The notes: generated by a model from the letters alone, not told the origin. 64,000 bases of DNA from an uncultured Pelagibacteraceae bacterium (GCA_902578115.1 CACHBR010000001.1:124001-188000), one strand, 5' to 3'. Shown: positions 35,804 through 44,864, counted from the first letter of the stretch. Program-made: numbers and translations.

Positions 35804-38104
35804 ATGAGATTAATTCAATTATTATTTTTACTAGCTAGTATAACAATTTGTCTTGAAACAAAAGCTATAGCCCAAGCTACTTTGGCATGGGAAACCACAG
35901 TAAGACCTGAGGGTTCTAATTTGACCAGCTCAGAGGGAGCTACAATTACTAGAGATGCATTTCAAGACCCAACCGGTATAGCTTTTAGTAATAATGGTAA
36001 AAAAGTTTTTGCATCCAACAGAGATGTAGGTGGTACTCATGAATGTATAAAACAGATGAATCTTAAAACTCCTTACGATTTTAGAACAGCCTCTACAGTT
36101 GTTGATGAGGCATCACCATTAGAGACAAAAGTAGGTCTTTCGGGTAATGCCAATATAAGATGTACAGATCTTAGATTTAACAGAGATGGAACTCAATTGT
36201 TTGTATCAAACATAACGGGAAAAATTCATGGATTTGATTTAGCCAAACCATTTGATCTTAAAAATTTAACTTATAACAGTAATGTGTCAGCTGATTTTGG
36301 TACCTATATAAGTTTTAATTTTAACAATGAAGGAACAAAACTTTTTGTATTAGATGGTGCACAAGACGGACAACACATCGATGAGTACAATTTATCAACT
36401 GCTTACGATCTAACATCTGCAACCTTAAGCAATACACTGAACTTAGAAGCAGATCCAACAAACACCCATTTGGGTGACAAGGACCATGGAAGATCTTTAC
36501 GATTTACTCAAGATGGAAGATCAATGTTTATTTTAATTCAAGACGGAGATAATAATAACAACACCACCTTAGACTCTATTTTTCAATTTAGATTAACTCG
36601 ATCTTTTGACACAAGTAGCGCATCTTTGATTGGTTCAGTTACTTTACCAGAAACACTTAATTTAGCTGGCTTAGGATTAGCCTTTAGTCCTGGAGGGGAC
36701 AAACTATACATAGCTAGTGATTTAGGTCCCCAAGTTTTACAAGAGAGAATGATTGATGGTAATAGTACAGATGTTGTTGTCCAAGTAAACTTATCTTGTA
36801 ATTTCGGTATAGCTGCTTGCGTATCTGACCCAACATCAGGCCTTGCTACTCAAATTCAATTAGCAAAAAATAATGTAAGCGAAAATAGTTCAGTAATATT
36901 TAAGAGATTTGAATGGATAAAAAGAAATAGAAACAGAAATAATTTTAATAATTTCAATGCTTCTATTAAGTCAGACAATTTACTTCTAAACTATTTATTT
37001 GATAAAGCCCAAGACAAAGCAGTTATACAAACTGCATCACTTAAAAAAAATTCAAGTAAAGATAAAAAAAATAATTGGTCCTATTGGAGTAATGGTGACT
37101 TAACTTACGGCAATTATCATGGAAAAACAGATGTTTTTGGGACAGCTTTAGAAAAACCTAAAGATATTATTACTAGTGGTATTACTTTTGGAGTAGATAA
37201 AAAAAATAGTAAAAACAATTTTTATGGCTATGCAATTAGATATGCAGATGGCAAAGCTCGCCTTGGTAGCTCAGGTGATACTTTGATGGACTCAACGACC
37301 TTGAATTATTACTTTATTACGCCTTTTAATGATAATGGATACAGTAATATGGTTTTAGGTTTAAGTTCATTAAAATATAAACTCCAAACTCAAGGTACCG
37401 TAACTGGAAATAGAAATGGTCAACAAATTTTTACAACGATCGACGTTAGAAATGATAGTGAATTTGGCAGTTTTAACTTTACGCCATCATTTAAATTAAA
37501 ATATGCAATAACCGAATTGTCAGATTTCACAGAGTTTATGACCAATGTATCCTCTGGGGCAACAAACGTAATTTACGGGAGTGATAGTTTTGCAGTTGGT
37601 GATTTAGCAACAGGAATTTTATTTAATACTGATCCATTTAAATATAACAATAAAACAATATCTCATAACGGTGGGCTAGAATTTGTTTACGACTATTCTC
37701 CTGATAATAATGCTGATTATTCTTTTTCTGACACTTCTAATACTGAACTTTATGAAATTGAAAAATATTCCCAATCAAATATTAGATTGAGCTATGGAAT
37801 TGAGGAAGTTTATGAGAATAATCTTACTTTATCATTTAACTACGAGAGATTACAGCATTTAGACTCACTTAATTATGGTAGCAATGATAATTCGTATTTA
37901 GAGAGTTTTTTTCTCAAGGTAGGACATATAAAAGAGGAAGATTATCAATTAGCCCTAAGTTTAGATGCTTTACAAGATTATAAACTCAATAGCCACTATT
38001 CAAAAAAATTAGGTGTATTTGATTTAGATGTTGATGCTAATTATAATTTTACGAGTGTAGTTCCTGAATACGGCGCGTTGGTACAGATCTCAAATAAATT
38101 TTAA
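35804..38104 (+). CDS. Secreted beta-propeller protein with C-terminal outer-membrane barrel (autotransporter-like)
   Basis: 766 residues from the ATG at 35804, preferred over a TTG 23 codons upstream because it begins directly with a signal peptide (MRLIQLLFLLASITIC, likely cut near AIAQA). Residues about 35-340 contain repeated propeller blades, each with an F-x-x-x-G-x-K/Q-L/V-F/Y-V/I pattern (FSNNGKKVFAS, FNRDGTQLFVS, FNNEGTKLFVL, FTQDGRSMFIL, FSPGGDKLYIA). From about residue 430 come alternating amphipathic strands and turns typical of an outer-membrane barrel, ending in Phe (VQISNKF). This is the layout of a type V autotransporter. Function unknown; adhesion or binding at the cell surface is plausible. 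Confidence 0.75.
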   Translation: MRLIQLLFLLASITICLETKAIAQATLAWETTVRPEGSNLTSSEGATITRDAFQDPTGIAFSNNGKKVFASNRDVGGTHECIKQMNLKTPYDFRTASTVVDEASPLETKVGLSGNANIRCTDLRFNRDGTQLFVSNITGKIHGFDLAKPFDLKNLTYNSNVSADFGTYISFNFNNEGTKLFVLDGAQDGQHIDEYNLSTAYDLTSATLSNTLNLEADPTNTHLGDKDHGRSLRFTQDGRSMFILIQDGDNNNNTTLDSIFQFRLTRSFDTSSASLIGSVTLPETLNLAGLGLAFSPGGDKLYIASDLGPQVLQERMIDGNSTDVVVQVNLSCNFGIAACVSDPTSGLATQIQLAKNNVSENSSVIFKRFEWIKRNRNRNNFNNFNASIKSDNLLLNYLFDKAQDKAVIQTASLKKNSSKDKKNNWSYWSNGDLTYGNYHGKTDVFGTALEKPKDIITSGITFGVDKKNSKNNFYGYAIRYADGKARLGSSGDTLMDSTTLNYYFITPFNDNGYSNMVLGLSSLKYKLQTQGTVTGNRNGQQIFTTIDVRNDSEFGSFNFTPSFKLKYAITELSDFTEFMTNVSSGATNVIYGSDSFAVGDLATGILFNTDPFKYNNKTISHNGGLEFVYDYSPDNNADYSFSDTSNTELYEIEKYSQSNIRLSYGIEEVYENNLTLSFNYERLQHLDSLNYGSNDNSYLESFFLKVGHIKEEDYQLALSLDALQDYKLNSHYSKKLGVFDLDVDANYNFTSVVPEYGALVQISNKF

Positions 38105-38115
38105 TAACTTTATTT

Positions 38116-38145
38116 TTGCCAAAATTACATATTAATGTATATATA
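38116..38145 (+). promoter_or_regulatory. Putative promoter for tRNA-Leu
   Basis: TTGCCA at 38116-38121 and a TATATATAT stretch spanning 38138-38146 that gives TATATA with 16 or 18 bases of spacing. Start would fall within a few bases of the tRNA 5' end at 38155. The upstream gene ends at 38104. Confidence 0.5.
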
Positions 38146-38154
38146 TGCAGGAAA

Positions 38155-38239
38155 GCCCTCGTGGTGAAATGGTAGACACAAAGGACTTAAAATCCTTGCC
38201 CGCAAGGGAGTGACAGTTCGAGTCTGTCCGAGGGCACCA
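38155..38239 (+). tRNA. tRNA-Leu(UAA)
   Basis: 85-base class II tRNA. The acceptor stem GCCCTCG/CGAGGGC is perfect, the anticodon stem AAGGA/TCCTT holds loop CTTAAAA with anticodon TAA, and a long variable arm CCC-GCAA-GGG follows. The T stem is GACAG/CTGTC. Discriminator A and the CCA tail are genomically encoded. It sits alone between the barrel gene and a glycosyltransferase. Confidence 0.97.
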
Positions 38240-38250
38240 AATATTTAAAC

Positions 38251-39432
38251 ATGATAGAAAATAAAAAATCTATTTTACTTTTATTTAAGGAAAGAAAAAA
38301 AGAAACACCAAACTCTTTCTTCTATGAAAGAAAATTCTCAAGAGAATATAATACAAGTATTCTTTATATTTCAGACTATTTATACAAAAATAATCACGCT
38401 ATTGCTAAAATTATAAATACAATTATAGAAGAAAAGAAAATATCCATAGTATTATTTGAAGGAGATCACATATCTATTTTTGACTCAAAATTTATTAAAT
38501 TAATAAGCAGTAAAGTAAAAAAAGGTTTATTTCTTCAAGACGATTACATGTACCATTATATAAATAGAATAACTGCATCTGCTTGTGATTTCGTTTTTTC
38601 CGGATGCCCATTGTCAGTTTTGAAATTTCAAGAATTGGGATACAAATCCTTTTTTTTACCAGTAGAGACAGACGGGGAAATCTTTAAAGATTATGGTGAA
38701 AACAAGGTTCATGACGTATTATTTTTTGGAAGAGTTAAAAATAATAGAAGCAAAATCACAAAATACTTAAAAGAAAATGGTGTTAACATTATTGAGTGTG
38801 GACCATATGATAATATAAGTGATACACCAGAAAAACTAGCAAGACTTATAAATAAATCAAAAATTGTTTTAAATTTTACCGAGTCAGATAATACTATCAA
38901 AAAAAATAATCCAATTTCTCATTTTAAATATTCTTATGAAATGAAAGGAAGAGTTTATTTTACTGGACTTTGTGATACCTTGTGTATTTCTGAGTATTCC
39001 CCTCCAAATGAGTTACTTTTTAGCAACAATGAAGTTCCATTTTTTTATAATGAGATTGATTGTTTAAGCTTAATTAAAGATTTTTTAAAAAATGAAACAA
39101 AATTAGTATCAGCTACAAAAAAATACAGACAAAGGTGTTCAAAATTTGAAGATAGCAACTATATTAATAAAATAAAAACATTTATAGACAATAATAAAAA
39201 TGAAAATTTTAATGTAAATATTCCTTATTGGTATGAGTTTATTTTTTTTAAGAAAAATCTAATGTTACGTTTTAGATCAAATAACCTAAAATCTTTTTTC
39301 TCACAAATATTTGACTCTATATTCTTAACTAAATATAGATCAAAATTTTTAATTCCTTTTTTCCTTATATATTCATTATTTTCAACAATTATATTTTTAT
39401 TCAAATTACCAGTTGCCAAACTTAAAATATGA
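38251..39432 (+). CDS. Glycosyltransferase, GT-B fold, CgeB-like
   Basis: 393-residue protein with the look of CgeB/group 1 glycosyltransferases: DDYMYHYINRITASACDFVF in the acceptor domain, a switch to VHDVLFFGRVKNNRSKI (donor-domain start, about residue 155), then SKIVLNFTESDN and a late acidic FKYSYEMKGRVYFTGLCDTLCISEYSPP nucleotide-sugar region. A hydrophobic helix near the C-terminus (FLIPFFLIYSLFSTIIFLF) may anchor it at the membrane. It begins 11 bases after tRNA-Leu and overlaps nadK by 4 bases. Donor and acceptor are unknown. Confidence 0.72.
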   Translation: MIENKKSILLLFKERKKETPNSFFYERKFSREYNTSILYISDYLYKNNHAIAKIINTIIEEKKISIVLFEGDHISIFDSKFIKLISSKVKKGLFLQDDYMYHYINRITASACDFVFSGCPLSVLKFQELGYKSFFLPVETDGEIFKDYGENKVHDVLFFGRVKNNRSKITKYLKENGVNIIECGPYDNISDTPEKLARLINKSKIVLNFTESDNTIKKNNPISHFKYSYEMKGRVYFTGLCDTLCISEYSPPNELLFSNNEVPFFYNEIDCLSLIKDFLKNETKLVSATKKYRQRCSKFEDSNYINKIKTFIDNNKNENFNVNIPYWYEFIFFKKNLMLRFRSNNLKSFFSQIFDSIFLTKYRSKFLIPFFLIYSLFSTIIFLFKLPVAKLKI

Positions 39433-40196
39433 AAAAACTAAACTTTATTATTGACAAAACAAATAAAGCCAAAGTTTTTAAAAAAATTATATTTAAAAAA
39501 TATAAAAATTATTCTATTTCTAAATGTGATGTCATCGTTGTAGCTGGAGGTGATGGTTTTATGCTAAAAACAGTTAAAAAACTTTATAAATATAATAAGC
39601 CATTTTATGGAATTAATTGTGGCTCAATCGGTTTTTTATTAAATAAATATATAAATAAAAATTTAATAAAGAAGATTGATAAAGCCAAAACAACTATTAT
39701 TTACCCTCTTAAAGTAAATACACTTAGCAAGGGTAATATTAAAAAGTCATTTTTAGCACTTAATGAACTATCCCTATTTAGACAAAGCAAACAAACTGCA
39801 TCTTTAAAATTAAAAATAAATAATAAAACCCTAATCAAAAAACTCATTGGTGATGGAGTTTTATTATGTACTCCAGCAGGAAGCACAGCATATAATTTAT
39901 CAGTTGATGGCCCAATTTTATCTTTGAATTCTAAAAAATTAGCAATAACTCCAATAAGTCCATTTAGACCAAGAAGATGGAAGGGAAAAATTTTATCAGA
40001 TAAATCCACAATACATATTTTAAATTTAGATCAAAGGAAAAGACCGGTCGCAGCTGTTGTAGATAACAATGAAATAAGAAATATTTTACATGTTAAAGCA
40101 ATGGCAAATAAAAAAATTAAGTTTAAACTTCTATTTAATTTAAGAGAAAGCTTGTTTAAAAAGATTAATTCTGAACAAAAAAGAAAAATTAGCTAA
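39429..40196 (+). CDS. nadK: NAD kinase
   Basis: 255-residue ATP-NAD kinase making NADP. The GGDG motif is in VVAGGDGFMLKTV (about residue 38), followed by GINCGSIGFLLN, the conserved NE in LALNELSLFR, and GDGVLLCTPAGSTAYNLSVDGPI, the family's second signature. Short, alphaproteobacterial type. Its start overlaps the glycosyltransferase stop by 4 bases. Confidence 0.95.
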   Translation: MKKLNFIIDKTNKAKVFKKIIFKKYKNYSISKCDVIVVAGGDGFMLKTVKKLYKYNKPFYGINCGSIGFLLNKYINKNLIKKIDKAKTTIIYPLKVNTLSKGNIKKSFLALNELSLFRQSKQTASLKLKINNKTLIKKLIGDGVLLCTPAGSTAYNLSVDGPILSLNSKKLAITPISPFRPRRWKGKILSDKSTIHILNLDQRKRPVAAVVDNNEIRNILHVKAMANKKIKFKLLFNLRESLFKKINSEQKRKIS

Positions 40197-40263
40197 TAAT
40201 TGTATATGACCATTATGGTTTTAAAAGCTTTTAAAATCTAAAAATATTTGTTTTAATAATTTA

Positions 40264-41463
40264 ATGAAAATTTTATGTGTATTATATGATGATCCACGAA
40301 CAGGGATGCCTAAAAGCTATCCCGTATCTAATTTGCCAAAATTAGATAAATACCCTGATGGGATGAAATTACCCAGCCCCAGTAAAATAGATTTTAAACC
40401 AGGAGAATTACTAGGTTGCGTTTCAGGTGAATTGGGTTTGAGAAAATTTTTAGAGAGTAAAGGTCATAAACTTGTAGTTACCTCAGATAAAGATGCAAAA
40501 GGGTGTAAGGCTGACAAAGAACTGGTGGATGCAGATGTAGTTATATCGCAACCATTTTGGCCTTATTATTTAACGAGAGAAAGAATTGAGTCAGCAAAAA
40601 ATTTAAAAATGGCTATTACAGCTGGTATCGGATCCGACCATGTTGATTTGCAAGCAGCTATGGATAAAAAAATTGACGTTGTTGAAGTCACATATTGTAA
40701 TTCAAGATCTGTAGCAGAACATATAGTGATGATGATTTTATCTTTAGTCAGAGACTATCATAACCAGCATAAGATAGTAAATGAAGGAGGGTGGAACATA
40801 GCTGATGCAGTTAAAAGGTCTTACGATGTTGAAGGTATGCATGTTGGGACAGTAGCAGCAGGAAGAATTGGTTTAGACGCACTAAGAAAAATGAAACCTT
40901 TCGATGTACATCTTCATTACTTTGATAGGCACAAATTACCTGATAGTGTAGAGAAAGAATTAAAGTTAACCTTCCATCAATCTGTTGAGTCTTTAGTTAA
41001 AGTTTGTGATGTTGTAACAATTAATTGTCCACTTCATCCTGAAACAGAAAATTTATTTGATGAAAAACTTATAAGCAAAATGAAAAAGGGCGCTTACATT
41101 GTTAACACAGCAAGAGGTAAAATTTGTAATAGAGAAGCAATTGCTAAAGCTTTAAAGTCTGGACAATTAAGTGGTTATGCCGGAGATGTTTGGTTTCCTC
41201 AACCCGCACCTAACGATCACGTTTGGAGAACAATGCCAAATCATGGAATGACACCACATACTTCAGGTACATCATTGTCAGCTCAGGCGAGGTATGCAGC
41301 TGGTGTCAGAGAAATATTAGAATGTTTTTTTGACAAAAAACCTATTCGTGATCCATATTTAATTATAAAAGATGGTCAACTTGCAGGAATGGGAGCACAT
41401 TCATATAGCAAGGGAAGTGCAACAGGTGGGTCCGAAGAAGCCGCAAAATATAAAAAAAAATAA
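40264..41463 (+). CDS. fdh: NAD-dependent formate dehydrogenase
   Basis: 399-residue, metal-free D-2-hydroxyacid-dehydrogenase-type enzyme oxidising formate to CO2 with NAD. It aligns without gaps to Pseudomonas sp. 101 FDH as far as I can recall: N146, the Rossmann loop GTVAAGRIG (195-203), D221-R222 (NAD over NADP), R284, Q313, H332 and S334 are all in register. The C-terminal GAHSYSKG and GGSEEAAK tail is also family-typical. No formate transporter or C1 genes adjoin it. It yields NADH from C1 compounds. Confidence 0.97.
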   Translation: MKILCVLYDDPRTGMPKSYPVSNLPKLDKYPDGMKLPSPSKIDFKPGELLGCVSGELGLRKFLESKGHKLVVTSDKDAKGCKADKELVDADVVISQPFWPYYLTRERIESAKNLKMAITAGIGSDHVDLQAAMDKKIDVVEVTYCNSRSVAEHIVMMILSLVRDYHNQHKIVNEGGWNIADAVKRSYDVEGMHVGTVAAGRIGLDALRKMKPFDVHLHYFDRHKLPDSVEKELKLTFHQSVESLVKVCDVVTINCPLHPETENLFDEKLISKMKKGAYIVNTARGKICNREAIAKALKSGQLSGYAGDVWFPQPAPNDHVWRTMPNHGMTPHTSGTSLSAQARYAAGVREILECFFDKKPIRDPYLIIKDGQLAGMGAHSYSKGSATGGSEEAAKYKKK

Positions 41464-41473
41464 TTAAAAATTA

Positions 41474-42325
41474 TTAATTTATTTTTTTCCAAAAACCAGA
41501 GTCAAACCTTTGAATATTGTCTTTAATTTCAGAAAAAAAAAGAGTAAGGCCAGGGTGAAATCCAATTTTATTCTTCTTATTTACTCCACTTTTAGTCTTT
41601 AAAAAAATGTAATCTGTTGACTTATTATCATTTAATATTTTAATGAATTCATTTTCAGTAATATCTAAATAGTCATTAAATTTATTAAATTCTAACTCGT
41701 AGTCATCACCACAAATCATACCAGTATATTGACTTTCGGTTTTTAGTATAGATGAATAGTTTAAATAATCTTTTTTAATATTTTGATAATAATGTAATCC
41801 ATCTATGTAACAAAAATCGATTTTAATATTCATTTTTTTTAAAAATTCAAAGGCATTATCAGATGTCATTTTAAGATGAAAGTGCTTATCGTTAAAAGAA
41901 TAATTTGAAACATTATTTAAAAAATAATTATATATTTTAGAAATATTTTTATCCATTTTATATGTAGTTTTTGTTTGATCTTGGCTACTCATTTTATTTT
42001 CTTTATCATCTTTCTTATTAATAAATGAAGAATAAGGATCGATAGAAATAATAATAAAATTTTTCAATTGTTTATTTATTTCATTTCCAAAAAGCTTTAA
42101 ACTTTCTCCAAGATAACTACCAACCTCTACGAAAATAAACTTTTCATTTACATTAAAATTTTTAAATTTACTAATTTGTATATTCAAAGTCTCTAACATA
42201 TCTCTTTCTCTCTTTTTTTGAAGTTGTCCATAAAATAAATATTTAGGTTGCACTTCCCTATGCAAAAGATAATTGTAATTTGTTTTAATAAAATTAAAAA
42301 AGTGGCTAATTTTTTTTATTGTCAT
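41474..42325 (-). CDS. SAM-dependent methyltransferase-like protein
   Basis: 283 residues from the ATG at 42325; a start six codons earlier would lie inside tRNA-Thr and is rejected. It has a glycine-containing SAM strand (FIFVEVGSYLGESLKLFG, about residue 64), an acidic strand end ISIDPYSS, FCYIDGLHYYQNIKKDYLNY and MICGDDYE, the Methyltransf_24-like layout also seen in the gene after nrdB. The two share only the fold, not clear sequence identity. Target unknown; such genes are common near glycan loci. Confidence 0.65.
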   Translation of the reverse strand: MTIKKISHFFNFIKTNYNYLLHREVQPKYLFYGQLQKKRERDMLETLNIQISKFKNFNVNEKFIFVEVGSYLGESLKLFGNEINKQLKNFIIISIDPYSSFINKKDDKENKMSSQDQTKTTYKMDKNISKIYNYFLNNVSNYSFNDKHFHLKMTSDNAFEFLKKMNIKIDFCYIDGLHYYQNIKKDYLNYSSILKTESQYTGMICGDDYELEFNKFNDYLDITENEFIKILNDNKSTDYIFLKTKSGVNKKNKIGFHPGLTLFFSEIKDNIQRFDSGFWKKIN

Positions 42326-42329
42326 ATGT

Positions 42330-42405
42330 TGGTGCCCCCACACGGACTCGAACCGCGAACCTACTGATTACAAATCAGTTGCTCTACCAATTGAGCTATG
42401 AGGGC
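42330..42405 (-). tRNA. tRNA-Thr(UGU)
   Basis: 76-base tRNA reading from 42405 down. Acceptor GCCCTCA/TGGGGGC with one G-U pair, anticodon stem ACTGA/TCAGT with loop TTTGTAA (anticodon TGT), T arm GCGGTTCGAGTCCGT. Discriminator A and CCA are encoded. It lies just downstream of rlmB and has its own promoter (next entry). Confidence 0.97.
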
Positions 42406-42414
42406 CTGCTCGGA

Positions 42415-42443
42415 GTATTAAATAAAAGTTTAATATATATCAA
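42415..42443 (-). promoter_or_regulatory. Promoter for tRNA-Thr, overlapping the rlmB stop
   Basis: On the minus strand: TTGATA (42443-42438), 17-base spacer, TAATAC (42420-42415). Start would be near 42408, about three bases before the tRNA. The -35 overlaps the rlmB TGA stop codon. Confidence 0.6.
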
Positions 42444-43225
42444 GATTTTTCTTTAATAGTACTTAAATAATGAAACACAACAGACGCGCTATTAGAGATA
42501 TTTAGACTATCAACCTTCACATTTATATTAATTCTAAATAGAAAATCTGAATTTTTTTTAATTTGATAATTTAGTCCGTATCCCTCGGATCCAAATAAAA
42601 GTATATTGTTTCCTTTCCAATTATGATTTGTAAAGTCTTTTTTAGCTTCAGAGTCAAACCCGCTTACCCAAAAATTTTTTGATTTAAGATATTTTAAAGT
42701 AGTATTTACATTAGAAACTTGAAATATATTTATAAGTTCAGTGCATCCACTTGCACTTTTGTATAATAGTTTACTATCGCTAGGATAGGATCTTTCTTTA
42801 ACAATAATTCCATCAATATTAAATGATGCTGCACTTCTTATAATTGAACCTATATTACGAGGATCAGTAACATCATCTAAAGCTACTAAGTTGATATTAT
42901 CTCTATTTTTATTTTCATTTATAAAATCTTTAATATTTACGTTATCTAAATGTTCAATTTCAGCAACCATACCTTGGTGTGTGATACCCTCTCTTGAGCA
43001 GTACTTATCTAGCTCTTTTTTAGTTTTATAAAAAACACTTAAATTTTTTAAAAGATTTATGTGTTGATTTTCTTTATGGATTTTCTTTTTGGAATCTTCA
43101 GTCAAAAATACTCTCACAACCCTTCTTTTGGGATTTTTAAGTGCTTCCACTACTGCATGCTTTCCAACTATGTAAAAAGTACTTTTTTTCACTAATTTTC
43201 TAAGTTTTTTTTGAATAAATAGCAT
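42440..43225 (-). CDS. rlmB: 23S rRNA (guanosine-2'-O-)-methyltransferase RlmB-like, TrmH/SpoU family
   Basis: 261 residues from the ATG at 43225; a TTG four codons earlier is less likely. An N-terminal substrate-binding domain (FYIVGKHAVVEALKNPKRRVVRVFLTE) is followed by the SPOUT core: LVALDDVTDPRNIGSIIRSAASFNIDGIIV (motif 1), ILLFGSEGYGLN (motif 2) and VDSLNISNSASVVFHYL (motif 3). This is the RlmB/TrmH group that methylates 23S rRNA G2251. It is divergent from the tRNA-Tyr/tuf operon across about 100 bases. Confidence 0.9.
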   Translation of the reverse strand: MLFIQKKLRKLVKKSTFYIVGKHAVVEALKNPKRRVVRVFLTEDSKKKIHKENQHINLLKNLSVFYKTKKELDKYCSREGITHQGMVAEIEHLDNVNIKDFINENKNRDNINLVALDDVTDPRNIGSIIRSAASFNIDGIIVKERSYPSDSKLLYKSASGCTELINIFQVSNVNTTLKYLKSKNFWVSGFDSEAKKDFTNHNWKGNNILLFGSEGYGLNYQIKKNSDFLFRININVKVDSLNISNSASVVFHYLSTIKEKS

Positions 43226-43246
43226 ATTTATGAGCAAAATGATTTA

Positions 43247-43275
43247 TTGCATTTATCAATCAAGATGCTTATAAA
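43247..43275 (+). promoter_or_regulatory. Sigma-70 promoter for the tRNA-Tyr/tRNA-Gly/tuf operon
   Basis: TTGCAT at 43247-43252, 17-base spacer, TATAAA at 43270-43275. Start near 43282, about 45 bases before tRNA-Tyr. This is the best-formed promoter in the gap and the likely entry to the long tuf-rpoC gene string. Confidence 0.65.
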
Positions 43276-43327
43276 ACCCTTGTTGTTAAATACTTTTTAA
43301 GTTATTGGGTATCCCTTAACGACGTTT

Positions 43328-43413
43328 GGAGGGGTACCAAAGCGGTCAAATGGGGCGGGCTGTAAACCCGTTGACTTCGGTCTTCGAAAGTTCGAATCTT
43401 TCCCCCTCCACCA
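43328..43413 (+). tRNA. tRNA-Tyr(GUA)
   Basis: 86-base class II tRNA. Acceptor GGAGGGG/CCCCTCC, anticodon loop CTGTAAA (anticodon GTA) on a stem GCGGG/CCCGT, long variable arm (GACTTCGGTC), T arm AAAGTTCGAATCTTT. Discriminator A and CCA are encoded. First gene of the tRNA-tuf transcript. Confidence 0.97.
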
Positions 43414-43460
43414 AACTTAATAAGCGTTTTACAATATGAGTGTAAAATAGTTTGGATCGT

Positions 43461-43534
43461 GCGGGTGTCGTATAATGGTAATACCTCAGATTTCCAATCT
43501 GATGCTAGGAGTTCGATTCTCCTCATCCGCTCCA
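43461..43534 (+). tRNA. tRNA-Gly(UCC)
   Basis: 74-base tRNA. Acceptor GCGGGTG/CATCCGC with one G-U pair, anticodon stem TCAGA/TCTGA with loop TTTCCAA (anticodon TCC), T arm AGGAGTTCGATTCTCCT. Discriminator T and CCA are encoded. It lies between tRNA-Tyr and tuf, the same order as the tyrU-glyT-tufB region of E. coli. Confidence 0.97.
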
Positions 43535-43569
43535 AATAAAGTTTAAAATTATATAAAGAAGAGGAAAAA

Positions 43570-44763
43570 ATGGCGGACAAGAAAAAATTTGAAAGAAACA
43601 AACCTCATTGTAACATTGGTACAATAGGACACGTGGATCATGGAAAAACAACTTTAACAGCTGCTATAACGAAAGTGTTAGCTGAAAAAGGTGGTGCAGA
43701 ATTTATCGCATACGATCAAATTGATAAAGCACCAGAAGAAAAAGAAAGAGGAATTACAATTTCAACAGCTCACGTTGAGTATGAAACTGACAAAAGACAC
43801 TACGCCCACGTAGATTGTCCAGGTCACGCTGACTATGTAAAAAATATGATTACCGGTGCAGCTCAAATGGACGGTGCAATTTTAGTTGTTAACGCAGCTG
43901 ATGGTCCTATGCCTCAAACACGAGAACATATTCTTTTAGCAAGACAAGTAGGTGTTCCTGCCATTGTTGTCTTCTTAAATAAAATTGATCAAGTTAAAGA
44001 CAAAGAACTTGTTGAACTAGTAGAAACAGAAATTCGTGAACTTTTAACTTCATACAAATTCCCCGGAGATAAAATTCCAATAATCAAGGGATCTGCACTA
44101 AATGCTGTTGAAGGAAAAGACGAAGCAACTGGTAAAAATGCAATTATGGAATTAATGAAAGCAGTTGACGATACAATACCTCAACCAGCAAGGCCAAAAG
44201 ACAAACCTTTTTTAATGCCAGTAGAGGATGTTTTCTCTATTTCTGGACGTGGAACTGTTGCCACTGGAAGAGTTGAACAAGGTGTTGTCAAAACTGGTGA
44301 AGAGCTTGAGATAGTAGGTATTAAAGATACTAAAAAAACTGTGATAACCGGTGTTGAGATGTTTAGAAAAATTTTAGATACAGGTGAAGCAGGAGATAAC
44401 ATTGGAGCTCTACTTAGAGGTGTTGAAAGAACAGATATTGAGAGAGGACAAGTGCTTGCAAAACCAGGTTCTGTTAAGCCACATACAGAATTTGAAGCAC
44501 AAGCTTATGTTTTAAAAAAAGAAGAGGGAGGACGACATACTCCATTTTTTACAAAATATAGACCTCAATTCTACTTTAGAACTACTGACGTTACAGGTGA
44601 AGTTACGTTACCATCTGGAACGGAAATGATTATGCCGGGAGATGATGCTAAGTTTAATGTTAAGCTTATTACACCGATAGCCATGAGTGAAAAACTAAAT
44701 TTTGCTATCCGAGAAGGCGGAAAAACAGTTGGAGCTGGGGTGGTAACCAAAATTATTAAGTAA
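43570..44763 (+). CDS. tuf: Elongation factor Tu
   Basis: 397-residue GTPase delivering aminoacyl-tRNA to the ribosome. G1 [10 protein letters not shown], the switch region with RGITI, G3 DCPGHADY, G4 NKID; domains 2 and 3 complete, ending VVTKIIK. It has one of the clearest Shine-Dalgarno sites of the window (AAGAGGA about 6 bases before ATG). It is the only tuf here: the usual copy after fusA is missing. tRNA-Trp follows 6 bases after the stop. Confidence 0.98.
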   Translation: MADKKKFERNKPHCNIGTIGHVDHGKTTLTAAITKVLAEKGGAEFIAYDQIDKAPEEKERGITISTAHVEYETDKRHYAHVDCPGHADYVKNMITGAAQMDGAILVVNAADGPMPQTREHILLARQVGVPAIVVFLNKIDQVKDKELVELVETEIRELLTSYKFPGDKIPIIKGSALNAVEGKDEATGKNAIMELMKAVDDTIPQPARPKDKPFLMPVEDVFSISGRGTVATGRVEQGVVKTGEELEIVGIKDTKKTVITGVEMFRKILDTGEAGDNIGALLRGVERTDIERGQVLAKPGSVKPHTEFEAQAYVLKKEEGGRHTPFFTKYRPQFYFRTTDVTGEVTLPSGTEMIMPGDDAKFNVKLITPIAMSEKLNFAIREGGKTVGAGVVTKIIK

Positions 44764-44769
44764 GCTACT

Positions 44770-44845
44770 AGGAGTGTAGCTCAATTGGTAGAGCGCCGGT
44801 CTCCAAAACCGGAGGTTGGGGGTTCGATTCCCTCCGCTCCTGCCA
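44770..44845 (+). tRNA. tRNA-Trp(CCA)
   Basis: 76-base tRNA. Acceptor AGGAGTG/CGCTCCT, where the 5' T in GTG pairs G-U, anticodon stem CCGGT/ACCGG with loop CTCCAAA (anticodon CCA), T arm GGGGGTTCGATTCCCTC. Discriminator G as expected for Trp; CCA encoded. Embedded between tuf and secE, a common bacterial placement. Confidence 0.97.
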
Positions 44846-44864
44846 AAAGAGATTAAAGAATTTT

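Noticed and set aside
40197-40263. Terminator between nadK and fdh
   Set aside because: TTTTAAAAGC/GCTTTTAAAA-type palindrome is all A/T around one GC pair, with no stable stem or directional T-run.
2054-42325. The two Methyltransf_24-like genes as recent duplicates
   Set aside because: They share only short fold motifs; overall sequences and lengths differ.
42326-42343. Earlier start for the second methyltransferase
   Set aside because: It would place the first six codons inside the tRNA-Thr 3' end; the ATG at 42325 is just past the tRNA.
43302-43601. A 99-codon minus-strand open frame
   Set aside because: It runs antisense through tRNA-Tyr, tRNA-Gly and the tuf start; the sequence is explained by the tRNAs and has no protein-family features.
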